Below are positions 26,483 through 36,109 of a stretch of DNA of 64,000 nt, piece after piece (the first letter of the stretch is position 1; each line of letters begins with the position of its first letter). Location of the stretch: the NCBI GenBank assembly GCA_963843525.1, contig CAWJKM010000005.1, positions 713,095-777,094 on the forward strand, in the 5' to 3' direction. Under the pieces are notes generated by a model. That model made no database searches, was not told the DNA's origin, and saw only the letters and a program-made list of their open reading frames with translations. Source of the stretch: DATJPR01 sp963843525 (lineage in GTDB: Bacteria > Bacteroidota > Ignavibacteria > UBA10030 > UBA6906). Both the position numbers and the translations under genes were made by a program.

Positions 26483-27745
26483 TTGGACAAATTCGTCATT
26501 CACGGTGGACGGAAACTCAACGGGACCGTCCCTATCAGCGGCGCGAAGAACGCAACTCTGGCGCTCATGCCCGCTGCGTTGCTCGCTTCTGGCACTTTTC
26601 ATCTCCGAAATACCCCCGCTCTCCGCGATGTCAATACAATGGGGAGTCTCCTTTCCTCCATGGGTGTGAAGGTCTCCCAGGAAGGCCATGTTCTCACCCT
26701 CGATACCAGGCATGTCGACAAGTACGAAGCACCCTATGAGCATGTCAAAAAGATGCGTGCGTCAATCTACGTTCTCGGACCTCTTGTGGCGAGATACGGA
26801 GAGGCGAAGGTCTCGCTTCCGGGTGGGTGTGCATGGGGACCGCGGCCCGTCGATCTCCACATGGAGGGGATCAAAAAGCTCGGCGCCACACTGGAGTTGA
26901 AGGAGGGGTACATCATTGCGAAAGCCGGCAGACTGACCGGTGCGCGCATTACGTTCGACATTTCCAGCGTGGGCGCGACCGCCAACATCCTCATGGCCGC
27001 TGTGCTGGCAAAGGGAACAACAGTGATCGACAATGCGGCCATCGAGCCGGAGATCACGTCACTGACGGAATTCCTTATTTCGATGGGTGCACAAATCGAC
27101 GGGGCGGGGACACGCCGTCTGGAAATTGAGGGAGTGGAGACGTTGCATCCCGCCGATACGGAAACCATCCCCGACCGCATCGAAGCGGGGACCTATCTCG
27201 TTGCATGCGCTCTCGCCGGCGGAACACTCACTGTCGAAGGCGTCAATCCCGGACACCTGACCGCTCTGCTCGCGAAACTCGAAGATGCGGGATGCAGCGT
27301 GCAGATCGGGAAGACCTCCGTGAGCCTGACCGCACCGGCGGCGATTCACCCGGTCGACGTGACTGCCGCCATCTATCCCGGTTTCCCGACGGACATGCAG
27401 GCACAGTGGACGGCCCTTATGACCCTTGCCGCCGGGACGTCCCTTGTCACCGATTCAATCTACTTCGATCGGTTCAAGCATGTGCCGGAACTGATCCGGC
27501 TGGGTGGAGACATCGAAGTGAAAGACAACGCCGCAATCATACGGGGAGTGAAGAAACTCACCGGCGCGAAAGTCATGTCGACGGATCTGCGCGCCTCCGC
27601 ATCGCTCATTCTTGCAGGGCTCGTCGCTGAAGGAACCACTGAAGTTCTCCGTGTCTATCACATCGACCGGGGATATGAATCGATCGAGAAAAAGCTCAAG
27701 AGTGTCGGGGCGGACATCGAGCGGCTTGCAGGGGAAGAGTTCTAA
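26483..27745 (+). CDS. murA: UDP-N-acetylglucosamine 1-carboxyvinyltransferase
   Basis: 420 residues. First committed step of peptidoglycan precursor synthesis, transferring enolpyruvate from PEP. The catalytic loop is SLPGGCAWGPRPVDLH with the active-site Cys (about residue 115) that fosfomycin attacks. The N-terminal GAKNATLALMPAALLA holds the Lys-Asn pair, and the RIEAGTYLVA and YPGFPTDMQAQW blocks are also present. The start codon is TTG at 26483 (protein starts MDKFVIHGG). An array arm ends 20 bases upstream. Confidence 0.97.
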   Translation: MDKFVIHGGRKLNGTVPISGAKNATLALMPAALLASGTFHLRNTPALRDVNTMGSLLSSMGVKVSQEGHVLTLDTRHVDKYEAPYEHVKKMRASIYVLGPLVARYGEAKVSLPGGCAWGPRPVDLHMEGIKKLGATLELKEGYIIAKAGRLTGARITFDISSVGATANILMAAVLAKGTTVIDNAAIEPEITSLTEFLISMGAQIDGAGTRRLEIEGVETLHPADTETIPDRIEAGTYLVACALAGGTLTVEGVNPGHLTALLAKLEDAGCSVQIGKTSVSLTAPAAIHPVDVTAAIYPGFPTDMQAQWTALMTLAAGTSLVTDSIYFDRFKHVPELIRLGGDIEVKDNAAIIRGVKKLTGAKVMSTDLRASASLILAGLVAEGTTEVLRVYHIDRGYESIEKKLKSVGADIERLAGEEF

Positions 27746-27786
27746 ATGGTGAATCGCGATGATAGGACAGCCACGGAGAGTGCCTG

Positions 27787-28275
27787 ATGGGCGAAGACCC
27801 GCACACCGCTGATCAATTTCTCCGCCACACCGTTGCGACGCTCGCGTATCGCGGCGCAAAGGTGATGCCGGGCGTCAACGCACACTTTTCGGAGTTTCTC
27901 GTCGGGGCAACATCCCGTACTCCCGGAGAGATTCTGGCGCATATCGGCGACCTCCTTGACTGGGCGTTGTCGATCGTCAGGGGACAACAGGCCTGGCACG
28001 ACTCTTCGCCGCAATCGTGGGAGAAGGATACCGCGCGTTTCTTCGAGGCATTGCGCAGGCTCGATGAAGAGCTTGCATCCCATCCGCCACCGGAGGGCAT
28101 CGCGACCAGGGTATTCCAGGGACCGGTTGCCGACGCACTGACGCATGTGGGACAGATTGCGATGCTGCGCCGATTGGCCGGGACGCCGGTGAAGGGAGAA
28201 AACTATTTCAAAGCGGAAATCGTCACAGGCCGGGTTGGGCCCGAGCAGTCCGTGAAGCGGGTTGAGTTCGAGTAG
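27787..28275 (+). CDS. DinB-like superfamily protein
   Basis: 162 residues. A four-helix arrangement with the first metal-binding His in ILAHIGDLLDWAL (about residue 56) and another in DALTHVGQIAMLRRLAG (about 120), the DinB/YfiT pattern. Such proteins bind a divalent metal and many are thiol transferases or hydrolases, but the substrate is not predictable here. It is 41 bases after murA on the same strand and may be co-transcribed. Confidence 0.75.
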   Translation: MGEDPHTADQFLRHTVATLAYRGAKVMPGVNAHFSEFLVGATSRTPGEILAHIGDLLDWALSIVRGQQAWHDSSPQSWEKDTARFFEALRRLDEELASHPPPEGIATRVFQGPVADALTHVGQIAMLRRLAGTPVKGENYFKAEIVTGRVGPEQSVKRVEFE

Positions 28276-28391
28276 CAGGTCCGGTGTGCACAGATGCCTC
28301 TCGCCCCGGGAGCCGGCGTCTCTTGGACGGGCCGCGGGGAACAGCGACGTCTCTCCATTCTCCTTCCCTGCTCAACGAAGCCCCATTTCGT

Positions 28392-28420
28392 GAGTTTGAT
28401 CCTGGCCGGGGTGAACGCCT
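28392..28420 (+). other. Short 16S-rRNA-5'-end-like sequence
   Basis: GAGTTTGATCCTGGC (28392-28406) is identical to the universally conserved start of 16S rRNA, the 27F primer site. After a 5-base interval (GTGAACGC at 28411) it resembles the following GATGAACGC of 16S, with one base missing. The similarity then fades. It lies in the 243-base non-coding gap before the membrane peptidase gene. It could be a decayed rrs fragment or chance; nothing else in that gap is recognisable. Confidence 0.4.
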
Positions 28421-28518
28421 CCTGACGTCGGCAACCATTTAGAGAGGGGCCAGAGAAAAGCGCAAGGAGCGGTGTCGAAGCCGATGAGTGTAGCCCAGAA
28501 GGAATCCATTCCGTCACG

Positions 28519-30804
28519 ATGTCTATGAAAATGTTTCGCACAGGGGATACATTCACCGTTGCAGCGGTCTATGCCTTCGCCGCCATCGTGTGTACGCAGG
28601 TCCCCCTTCTCAATTCCCTGGGGTATGAGTCCTCTCTCCTTTTTGCGCTCCTGGGTTCATTTGCCTCCGCTTTTCTCACCATCAACCGGCTCCGGAGGGT
28701 GTACAGTGAACCCGCCCTGGACAAGGGACTCATGATCGCCGGGACCCTCCGTTCGATTCGCACCGCGTTCCTCACCAACATCTCGCTCCTGATAATTCCC
28801 GCGGCCGTCCTCCTGGCGAACGCCTTCTTTGTCAGAAATTGTTCACTGTCCGAAGCAGTCCTCTTTTACGTGCTGATCCCGTGCGTCAGCGTCCTTTTTG
28901 CCACAGCCCTTGCGTTCTTCTGCGTGATGCACTACCGGTGGCCACGGACGGCGTTCATTGTCCTCTTCTTCCTCACCATTGCGTACGATCTCGCCCTGGG
29001 GTACTTTACCCCGGCGATATTCTCCTACAACTTTTTCTATGGATATTTTCCCGGGTTCACCTACGATGAAGGGCTGCGGGTAACTTCCACCCTTGTCTCC
29101 TTCCGGCTCATCACCCTTGCGCTCACGGTCGTCCTGACCTGGCTTGGGTACCTGCTTCTCACCTCTGTCGACCGTTCAGCATCCGTCTACGCAAAAGGTG
29201 TCGGGCTGATCCGTGTCCTGGCAACTCCCGGGCAACGGGGTCTGGCTGTCATCGTTCTCTCTCTCTGTGCGGCTGCGTACATCTTCCGGTGCGACCTGGG
29301 CTATGAGTCAACATCCGGGTACATTCAATCGCGGCTCGGCGGCATAATGCACACCGAGCATTTTGACATCTACTATCCCGAAGGCCTTCTCAGCGCCGAC
29401 GAACTTGCGCGTCTCGCGGACGAGCACGAATTCCGTTTCATGCAGCTGATGAAGCTGTTTTCTCTCCGGCGGTTTGACCGGATCGAGTCGTACCTGTACC
29501 CCTCCGCCGCCGTGAAGATGAAACTCATGGGGGCCGGGAACACCGATATTGCCAAACCCTGGAGCAAGCAAATTCACGTTACCGTGCAGTCGGCCTTTGC
29601 CACGGTGCAACACGAGTTGACCCACGTGATGGCCGGGAGATTCGGCTGGCCGGTAATAGAGGCGAGTCCCAGCGTTGGGCTCACCGAAGGATTGGCAATG
29701 GCTGTGGAATGGAACTACGGCGCCCGGACGCTGCACGAGTACTCCGCGGCGATGCAGCAGCTCAGGATTGCCCCCGATATTGAGCGCATTCTTACGCCCG
29801 CCGGGTTTGTGACCCAGGCACCCGCGATCAGTTATGTGCTCGCCGGATCGTTCTGCCGCTACCTGATCGACAAATATGGCATCAGACCGTTTCTGTTCGT
29901 GTACGGAGGGCGGGATTGGAAAACGATCTACGGCCGGCCGGTGCCGGTTCTCGTGGAAGAGTGGAAGAGCTACCTTCGCCGGTATGCAGTCGACCCGACA
30001 GACCTCGCAGCCACCAAGGCATTCTTCACCCGGCCGTCGATCTTTCAAAAGACCTGTCCCCGTGTCATCGGAGAACGCAACACGATCGCGGGCAATGCTC
30101 TCGGTGCGGGGCAGTATGCCGTGGCGGAGAGTCTCTACGCCGTATCGTACAGCGAGGGGCGAAGCCTGGAATCGCTCTCGGGGTTTCTCGGGGCGGCACT
30201 GCGAAACCGCGCATACGATTCCGTCGTTGCGGTCTTCGATCGCGCGGAACAAAGCGATGGAAGCCCCGACCGATACCTCCCTCTGAGCATCGTCCTCGGC
30301 GACGCTCTCTGGGGGCTTGACAGCACCGATCAGGCGATCGATGTGTATCACACGCTCCGCGTGGTGGATCTGACCGACGCGTACACAGAGGCTGCGAGCG
30401 TCCGGCTGGCGGCTCTCGGAGAGGGGCGGTGCATGGAGGGTTACAGACGGTATTTCCTCACCTTCGGTGCCGATTCAGTCCGCTCTCTGATCCTGGATTC
30501 GCTGACAGCCATCGACACGTCGAGTATGCTCCCCCATTACCTCAGGAGCCGTGAGCTGCTCCGCCGGAACCGGTACGGACCCGCGATCGAAGAGCTCTCC
30601 CGCATCTCTCTTGCGGACACCGATCCCTTCCTCGAATCGCTTCGCCTGAATTCGCTGGGTCTCGCCTGCTACTTCAGCGGCGACGTCGAAAAGGCGCGGG
30701 CCTGGTTCTGGCAATCGCTCAATTACGACGATAGCAACGTGGCCCGGCATTCCGTGAACGACTGGATCGATCGGTGCGAATGGCGCGAGGGGCGGAATGA
30801 CTGA
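28519..30804 (+). CDS. Multi-spanning membrane protein with gluzincin peptidase and TPR-like C-terminus
   Basis: 761 residues. About seven hydrophobic segments occupy residues 10-265. Next comes a soluble peptidase-MA-like domain with the zinc motif HELTH (residues 365-369) and a downstream Glu in GLTEGLAMAVEW (about 390), the gluzincin arrangement. The C-terminal ~250 residues are helical pairs resembling TPRs (YAVAESLYAVSYSEGRS). I do not know a named family with exactly this layout. It overlaps the next gene, a GT9 glycosyltransferase, by 8 bases, so an envelope role is plausible (inference). AAGGAA precedes the ATG. Confidence 0.75.
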   Translation: MSMKMFRTGDTFTVAAVYAFAAIVCTQVPLLNSLGYESSLLFALLGSFASAFLTINRLRRVYSEPALDKGLMIAGTLRSIRTAFLTNISLLIIPAAVLLANAFFVRNCSLSEAVLFYVLIPCVSVLFATALAFFCVMHYRWPRTAFIVLFFLTIAYDLALGYFTPAIFSYNFFYGYFPGFTYDEGLRVTSTLVSFRLITLALTVVLTWLGYLLLTSVDRSASVYAKGVGLIRVLATPGQRGLAVIVLSLCAAAYIFRCDLGYESTSGYIQSRLGGIMHTEHFDIYYPEGLLSADELARLADEHEFRFMQLMKLFSLRRFDRIESYLYPSAAVKMKLMGAGNTDIAKPWSKQIHVTVQSAFATVQHELTHVMAGRFGWPVIEASPSVGLTEGLAMAVEWNYGARTLHEYSAAMQQLRIAPDIERILTPAGFVTQAPAISYVLAGSFCRYLIDKYGIRPFLFVYGGRDWKTIYGRPVPVLVEEWKSYLRRYAVDPTDLAATKAFFTRPSIFQKTCPRVIGERNTIAGNALGAGQYAVAESLYAVSYSEGRSLESLSGFLGAALRNRAYDSVVAVFDRAEQSDGSPDRYLPLSIVLGDALWGLDSTDQAIDVYHTLRVVDLTDAYTEAASVRLAALGEGRCMEGYRRYFLTFGADSVRSLILDSLTAIDTSSMLPHYLRSRELLRRNRYGPAIEELSRISLADTDPFLESLRLNSLGLACYFSGDVEKARAWFWQSLNYDDSNVARHSVNDWIDRCEWREGRND

Positions 30805-31804
30805 CTATCGCCGGATCCTCCTGACCCGCCTGAAATTCATCGGCGATGTCGTGCTGACCACACCCATCATCCGGTCGGTACGAAATGCCTGTCCCTCCGC
30901 GCATCTTGCCTATCTCGGCGACCGGGAAGCCGTATCGTTGCTCGAGAACAATCCCTGTCTCGACGAGATCATCCCGTACGATTTCTCCCGTCCTTCGATC
31001 ACCGAGCAGCTCCGTGTCGCGGCCACACTGCGAAGGGAACGGTTCGACCTCGTCATCGACATGTTCAACAATCCCCGCAGTGCCCTCCTTGTCTTTGCCT
31101 CGGGGGCATCCACCCGCGTCGGTCTGGACCGCAAAGGACGCGGCCGGCTGTACACCGTCCGTGTTCGGGACGACGGGACTCCCAAATCGCCCATTGAATT
31201 TCACAATCAATTGCTCCGGGCCGTGGGCATCCCTCCGACCTCGTCGACGACAGAAATCTTCCTGACCTCCGAAGAACGCCACGACGCGCTTCAGTTTCTT
31301 CCGGAAGGCGAGGCCCCGTTAGTGGGCATTCACCCGGGCGCAACGTGGCCCGCGAAGAGGTGGTCCGCGGAGCGCTTCGGCGCATTGGCGGATCTTCTTT
31401 CGGCGGAAGGTTTACGCGTGGCGATTTTCGGCGCTCCGGGGGATCAGGAGACCATTCAGCAGGTGATTGAAGCGACGGTCTCCGTTCCGCACGTTCTTCC
31501 GGTCGCCCCCCTCCGTTCCCTCGCGGCGATGATCTCCCATTGCAGCGTGTTTGTCTGTAACGATGCGGGGCCGATGCACATTGCCGCAGCACTCAATGTT
31601 CCGACGGTGGGAATATTCGGCCCCGGAGAAGAAAACATCTGGTTCCCGTATGACCGCCGACAGGGTCACATCGCGTTGCGCAGGGACGTTCCCTGCCATC
31701 CCTGCCATGCCGATTTCTGTCCCCGGACCGGCGACGGATATATGGAGTGCATGGAATTGCTCCAGGTGAATGATGTCGCCGATGCCGTGAGGAATATTCT
31801 GTAG
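30797..31804 (+). CDS. Glycosyltransferase family 9 (heptosyltransferase-like)
   Basis: 335 residues. N-terminal ILLTRLKFIGDVVLTTPIIRSVR is the family's signature opening. The C-terminal half has VGIHPGATWPAKRW and VFVCNDAGPMHIAAALNVPTVGIFG, the sugar-nucleotide-binding region. GT9 enzymes add heptoses or related sugars to the LPS core, which implies an LPS-bearing outer membrane. It ends with a cluster of four Cys in CHPCHADFCPRTG, seen in some family members. Translationally coupled to the membrane peptidase upstream. Confidence 0.9.
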   Translation: MTDYRRILLTRLKFIGDVVLTTPIIRSVRNACPSAHLAYLGDREAVSLLENNPCLDEIIPYDFSRPSITEQLRVAATLRRERFDLVIDMFNNPRSALLVFASGASTRVGLDRKGRGRLYTVRVRDDGTPKSPIEFHNQLLRAVGIPPTSSTTEIFLTSEERHDALQFLPEGEAPLVGIHPGATWPAKRWSAERFGALADLLSAEGLRVAIFGAPGDQETIQQVIEATVSVPHVLPVAPLRSLAAMISHCSVFVCNDAGPMHIAAALNVPTVGIFGPGEENIWFPYDRRQGHIALRRDVPCHPCHADFCPRTGDGYMECMELLQVNDVADAVRNIL

Positions 31805-31830
31805 CCCTTCACAGTCGTTTCAAGGCGCTC

Positions 31831-31859
31831 TTGGACTGGGGGACCGAAATCCGTATCTT
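31831..31859 (+). promoter_or_regulatory. Sigma70-like promoter of the esterase gene
   Basis: TTGGAC (31831-31836), a 17-base spacer and TATCTT (31854-31859). Predicted leader of only about 13 bases before the ATG at 31879. Confidence 0.5.
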
Positions 31860-31878
31860 TCGGTGAACCCGGCAACGC

Positions 31879-32526
31879 ATGAAACCCATCAAAACCTCGT
31901 TAGTTCACCGTGTACTGTTTCCCGAAAGCGGCACGGAGCGGCTTCATCCGGCGCTTGTTCTTCTTCACGGCAGGGGAGCCGACGAAGACGACCTCGTCGT
32001 GTTCGCGAGGTATCTCGATGAACGGCTCCTCGTCCTCTCCACCCGGGCGCCGTTCCCGTTTGAGTTCGGGGGATTCACCTGGTATGATGCAGAAGAAGAT
32101 GGTACGCCCGACCCCGGCCGATTCAGGGAAAGCTACGATCGCCTTTCCCTGTTTCTTGATGATGTTCTCCGGGAATATCCGGTGGACGCCTCACGGCTGT
32201 TTCTTCTCGGGTTCAGCATGGGGGCGGCGATGGCGCTTTCCCTGGCGCTGACGCGTCCCGCGCTCTTTCGTGGCGTGTCCGCGAACAGCGGATATCTCCC
32301 GGAGAAAACGCATCTCACGTACCGATGGAACGAACAGCCCTCCGTGAAGATTCTTCTTTCTCACGGAACGGAAGACCCGGTTATCCCTGTTGCCGCTGCA
32401 CGCCGCACGAAGATGTTGCTCGACCGGGGAGGGGTACTGGTCTCGTACCATGAATACCCGATGGGTCACGAAATCAGCGAGCAAGCCATCGGGGATGTTC
32501 GAGAGTGGATGAGCGCACTGTTGTGA
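31879..32526 (+). CDS. Alpha/beta hydrolase, phospholipase/carboxylesterase family
   Basis: 215 residues. Cytoplasmic serine esterase with the family opening VLLHGRGADEDDLVVFA, the nucleophile elbow GFSMGAA (Ser about residue 113), the catalytic Asp in HGTEDPVIP and the catalytic His in PMGHEI. These form the complete triad of the YpfH/EstA-type carboxylesterases, which cleave short acyl esters or lysophospholipids. Stands alone, with its own promoter and 87 bases before the next gene. Confidence 0.88.
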   Translation: MKPIKTSLVHRVLFPESGTERLHPALVLLHGRGADEDDLVVFARYLDERLLVLSTRAPFPFEFGGFTWYDAEEDGTPDPGRFRESYDRLSLFLDDVLREYPVDASRLFLLGFSMGAAMALSLALTRPALFRGVSANSGYLPEKTHLTYRWNEQPSVKILLSHGTEDPVIPVAAARRTKMLLDRGGVLVSYHEYPMGHEISEQAIGDVREWMSALL

Positions 32527-32613
32527 TGCGGGACACGAGAGGTGGAATTGCTCACGTCGTGTGATGCGGGGATGTGACGCACAGAGTCTGCCAAGTATGA
32601 GAGAAGATATCCT

Positions 32614-33606
32614 GTGGAATCTATCGGACTGTTACAGTTTTTCCTTTTTAACCTCCTTGTCCTCGGACTCCTTGCCCTCGATTTATTCGTTTTTCACCGG
32701 AAACCGCATGAAGTTTCTACAAAGGAGGCGGCTCTCTATTCAGTATTCTGGATCGCCCTGGGCCTCCTCTTCTGCGGGGGGGTATTTATATTCCGCGGGA
32801 GGACATCGGGTCTTGAATTCCTGACCGGATATCTCGTCGAGAAATCCCTCTCGGTCGACAACATATTTGTGTTTCTTGTTATCTTTGGCTACTTTGGAGT
32901 ACCACACAAGTACCAGCATAGAGTCCTGTTCTGGGGAGTGGTGGGAGCACTGGTGACCCGCTCCATCTTCATCGGTGTTGGCATCACGCTCATCACGCAC
33001 TTCCACTGGATTTTGGATGTCTTCGCTGTCCTCCTCCTCTACAGCGGAATAAAACTCTTCTTTGATCGCGGCGTCTCAGTTCATCCTGAACGGAACGCGA
33101 TCATACGGCTTACTCGTAACCTATATCCACACATCACGGAGAGCATCAGCTCCCCGAAATTCTTCGTCAAGCAAGGGAAGGCGATTTTCATCACGCCTCT
33201 CTTCTTGGTGCTTCTCACAATTGAAACAACAGACATTATGTTCGCTGTTGATTCATTGCCCGCAGTCTTCGGAGTCACACAGGACGCGTTTATCGTCTAT
33301 TCCTCGAACGTGTTCGCAATTCTCGGCCTTCGCGCCCTCTACTTCCTGCTGGCCAGCGCGATGAGGCGGAACGAGCATTTGAGCCGGGGTCTTTCCTTTG
33401 TTCTTATTTTCATCGGCGTGAAGATGATTCTCACCCCCTGGTATCAGATCTCCACGGAAGTTTCGCTCATCGTTGTCGCCGGCATGATCAGTTCGGCGTT
33501 TCTGCTCTCCTGGCTCCAGCGAACGAGGAATGGCAGATACTACAATTGGCTCCGGGACCGTTTGAAAATGCCGGGTCAGAAGCAGGCGGACCACAAGGAA
33601 TACTGA
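32614..33606 (+). CDS. alx: TerC/Alx family membrane protein, probable metal exporter
   Basis: 330 residues, about nine membrane helices. The two conserved acidic motifs are EKSLSVDNIFVFLVIF (about residues 72-87) and IETTDIMFAVDSLPAVFG (about 200-217). Length and sequence order match Alx, shown to export manganese in E. coli. GTG start at 32614 behind AGAGAAG. The only upstream space is 87 bases and I could not recognise a manganese riboswitch in it. It converges on maeB, which has a strong hairpin in between. Confidence 0.9.
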   Translation: MESIGLLQFFLFNLLVLGLLALDLFVFHRKPHEVSTKEAALYSVFWIALGLLFCGGVFIFRGRTSGLEFLTGYLVEKSLSVDNIFVFLVIFGYFGVPHKYQHRVLFWGVVGALVTRSIFIGVGITLITHFHWILDVFAVLLLYSGIKLFFDRGVSVHPERNAIIRLTRNLYPHITESISSPKFFVKQGKAIFITPLFLVLLTIETTDIMFAVDSLPAVFGVTQDAFIVYSSNVFAILGLRALYFLLASAMRRNEHLSRGLSFVLIFIGVKMILTPWYQISTEVSLIVVAGMISSAFLLSWLQRTRNGRYYNWLRDRLKMPGQKQADHKEY

Positions 33607-33725
33607 ACGACTGTTTTGCTCCTCCCCTCTTTCGTTGCGCACACTCCACCTCTTCTCATTCGGCACGGCTCATTTGCCTCTCCTGGATCCGTGTGCTTCC
33701 TCATGCCATCCACGCAGAAAGAGTG

Positions 33726-33756
33726 ATGCCCGCCGGACTGCTGCCGGCGGGCATCG
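33726..33756. terminator. Terminator-type hairpin between alx and maeB
   Basis: GATGCCCGCCGG (33726-33737) and CCGGCGGGCATC (33745-33756) form a perfect 12-bp stem with a 7-base loop, 40 bases past the maeB stop. The T-tract is weak on either strand (CTCTTTCT on minus). Confidence 0.75.
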
Positions 33757-33796
33757 CGCTTGTGCAATCTCCTCCTGAACGCTCCGGGGACCGCTC

Positions 33797-36109
33797 CTAT
33801 TCGTACACCGTCGTGAGCATCGGTGGTTTCATCGAAGGGGGCGGCATGCTTTCTCCGGGTTCCTGTGCGTCGCGTACCGCCATCGCCGTAAGATTGACGA
33901 TGTCCACCACCTCGTTTCCGGGAATGAGAAGGTAGACCGGTTTTCTCATGCCAAGGAGGATGGGACCCACCGACTCTGCACCGCCGATTTTTCCCAGCAG
34001 CTTGACCGCAATGTTCGCAGACGCGAGATCCGGACACACCAGCAAATTAGCGGCACCGCGAAGAGAACTGAACGGATAGACCGATTCGAGGATTGTCGGA
34101 TCAACCGCCGTATCCGCCATCATCTCCCCGTCCACCATGAGGTCAGGCATCCTGAGCTTGACCAGCTCCGCAGCGCGCGCCACCTTATCCGATGTCGGGT
34201 GCCGTGTGCTCCCGAAGTTGCTGAAGGAAAGCAGGGCCACATGAGGTTCAATGTCGAAGCTGCGTACTTTCTCCGCCGCGAGGACGGTGATATCGGCCAG
34301 CTCCTCGGCGGTCGGGTCGATATTCACAGTCGCATCGGTCATGAACCGCACTTCGTTCTTGAACACGAGCATATAGAGTCCGGCAACAACGGAGATATTC
34401 GGCCGCGGCTTGATGATCTGCAGTGCCGGCCGGATCGTGTGCGGATAGTTTTGCGTAAGGCCCGCCACCACACCATCGGCATCACCCGTATGCACCATCA
34501 TCATGCCGAAGTCGAGAGCGACCCGCATTGCCTGATGCGCCTCATCCAGCGTTATCCCTTTCCGTTTGCGCATCCCGTAGTATTTGCTGGAGTACTCCTC
34601 AAACTTCGATGATGAGGCCGGGTCGACAAACTCGGCTCCGTCGAGATTGAGGTCGAGCATGTGAATCTTCTCCCGAATCACCCCCGCATCGCCGAGGAGA
34701 ATGGGATGGGCAATCTCCTCATCGAGAATGATCTGGCTGGCGCGCAGGATCTTCTCCTCGGTGCCCTCCGGAAAGACGATCCGTTTGGGAGCGCGTTGCG
34801 CCTTGTGGATGAATATGCGCATGATTTCTTTTGACCGTCCGAACCGGCTCTCCAGCTGGTCCCGGTACTTGTCGAGATCTTCGATCGGCTTCCGCGCCAC
34901 GCCCGTCTCCATCGCCGCCTTTGCCACTGCGGGTGCTTCCCACAACAGGACGCGCGGGTCGAGGGGTTTCGGGATGATGTAGGTTCGACCGAACCGGATT
35001 TTTTCTCCGCCATAGGCCTTGATGACAGAATCCGGCACATCCTCGCGGGCGAGCTTGGCAAGCGCATGGGCGGCGGCCAGCTTCATTTCATCGTTGATGC
35101 TGCTCGCCATCACGTCCAGGGCGCCGCGGAAGATGAACGGGAAGCCAAGGACATTGTTGACCTGGTTGGGATAGTCGGACCGGCCGGTGGCCATGAGCAC
35201 GTCCTTCCGTGCCTCGAACGCATCTTCATAACTTATCTCCGGATCCGGATTGGCCATGGCGAAGATGATGGGATCCTTCGCCATCGTTTTTACCATCTCC
35301 TTCGTCAGGGCACCCTTCACCGACACCCCGGCGAACACGTCGGCATCCTTGATGGCGTCGGAGAGCGTCCGGGCAGTGGTGTCGATGGCAAAATATTCCT
35401 TGTAAGGGTTCATCCCCTTCGTCCGGCCCTTATAGACCACGCCGTTTGTATCGCACAGGATCAGGTTCTCGCGTTTGACGCCGAGGGTGATGTAGAACTT
35501 CGCGCACGCAATCCCCGCTGCGCCGGCCCCGCTGAAGACCACCTTGACCTCCCCGATCTTCTTTCCCAAAATATCCAGGGCGTTCAAGAGGCCTGCGCCG
35601 GAAATGATCGCAGTGCCGTGCTGGTCGTCGTGGAAGACCGGAATATTCATGGTCTTCTTCAATTCCTCTTCGATGTAGAAACATTCCGGCGCCTTGATGT
35701 CTTCGAGATTGATTCCACCGAAGGTGGGCTCGAGGGCCTTGACAATGCGGATGATTTCGTCGGGGTCGTGCGTGTTGAGCTCGATATCAAACACATCGAT
35801 ATCGGCGAAACGCTTGAAGAGAACTCCCTTTCCTTCCATCACCGGCTTGCCTGCCAGTGCACCAATGTCACCGAGACCGAGAACGGCCGTCCCGTTGCTG
35901 ATGACGGCGACAAGGTTCCCTTTCGCTGTGTACTTATACGCATCGGCGGGGTTCGCAGCAATCTCTCGGCACGGTTCTGCGACGCCCGGTGTGTATGCAA
36001 GTGCTAAATCGCGTTGCGTAGCACATGGTTTGCTGGAAATGACTTCGATCTTACCGCGGCGACCGAGGCCGTGATAGTCAAGTGCATCCTGCTTTCTGAT
36101 CATTGCCAT
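33797..36109 (-). CDS. maeB: NADP-dependent malic enzyme fused to phosphotransacetylase domain
   Basis: 770 residues. It decarboxylates malate to pyruvate, yielding NADPH. The malic enzyme part (about 1-430) shows YTPGVAEPCREI, GDIGALAGKPVMEGK and VFHDDQHGTAI, with the nucleotide-binding VVFSGAGAAGIACAKFY. The C-terminal part (about 435-770) resembles phosphotransacetylase (RIVFPEGTEEKILRASQI, VAGLTQNYPHTIRPALQII) and usually has only an acetyl-CoA regulatory role. AAGGAGG (36118-36124) selects the ATG at 36109; the upstream in-frame GTG lies inside that Shine-Dalgarno. Confidence 0.95.
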   Translation of the reverse strand: MAMIRKQDALDYHGLGRRGKIEVISSKPCATQRDLALAYTPGVAEPCREIAANPADAYKYTAKGNLVAVISNGTAVLGLGDIGALAGKPVMEGKGVLFKRFADIDVFDIELNTHDPDEIIRIVKALEPTFGGINLEDIKAPECFYIEEELKKTMNIPVFHDDQHGTAIISGAGLLNALDILGKKIGEVKVVFSGAGAAGIACAKFYITLGVKRENLILCDTNGVVYKGRTKGMNPYKEYFAIDTTARTLSDAIKDADVFAGVSVKGALTKEMVKTMAKDPIIFAMANPDPEISYEDAFEARKDVLMATGRSDYPNQVNNVLGFPFIFRGALDVMASSINDEMKLAAAHALAKLAREDVPDSVIKAYGGEKIRFGRTYIIPKPLDPRVLLWEAPAVAKAAMETGVARKPIEDLDKYRDQLESRFGRSKEIMRIFIHKAQRAPKRIVFPEGTEEKILRASQIILDEEIAHPILLGDAGVIREKIHMLDLNLDGAEFVDPASSSKFEEYSSKYYGMRKRKGITLDEAHQAMRVALDFGMMMVHTGDADGVVAGLTQNYPHTIRPALQIIKPRPNISVVAGLYMLVFKNEVRFMTDATVNIDPTAEELADITVLAAEKVRSFDIEPHVALLSFSNFGSTRHPTSDKVARAAELVKLRMPDLMVDGEMMADTAVDPTILESVYPFSSLRGAANLLVCPDLASANIAVKLLGKIGGAESVGPILLGMRKPVYLLIPGNEVVDIVNLTAMAVRDAQEPGESMPPPSMKPPMLTTVYE

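Noticed and set aside
32527..32613. Manganese (yybP-ykoY) riboswitch before alx
   Set aside because: The gap is only 87 bases and I found none of the conserved helix and loop elements.
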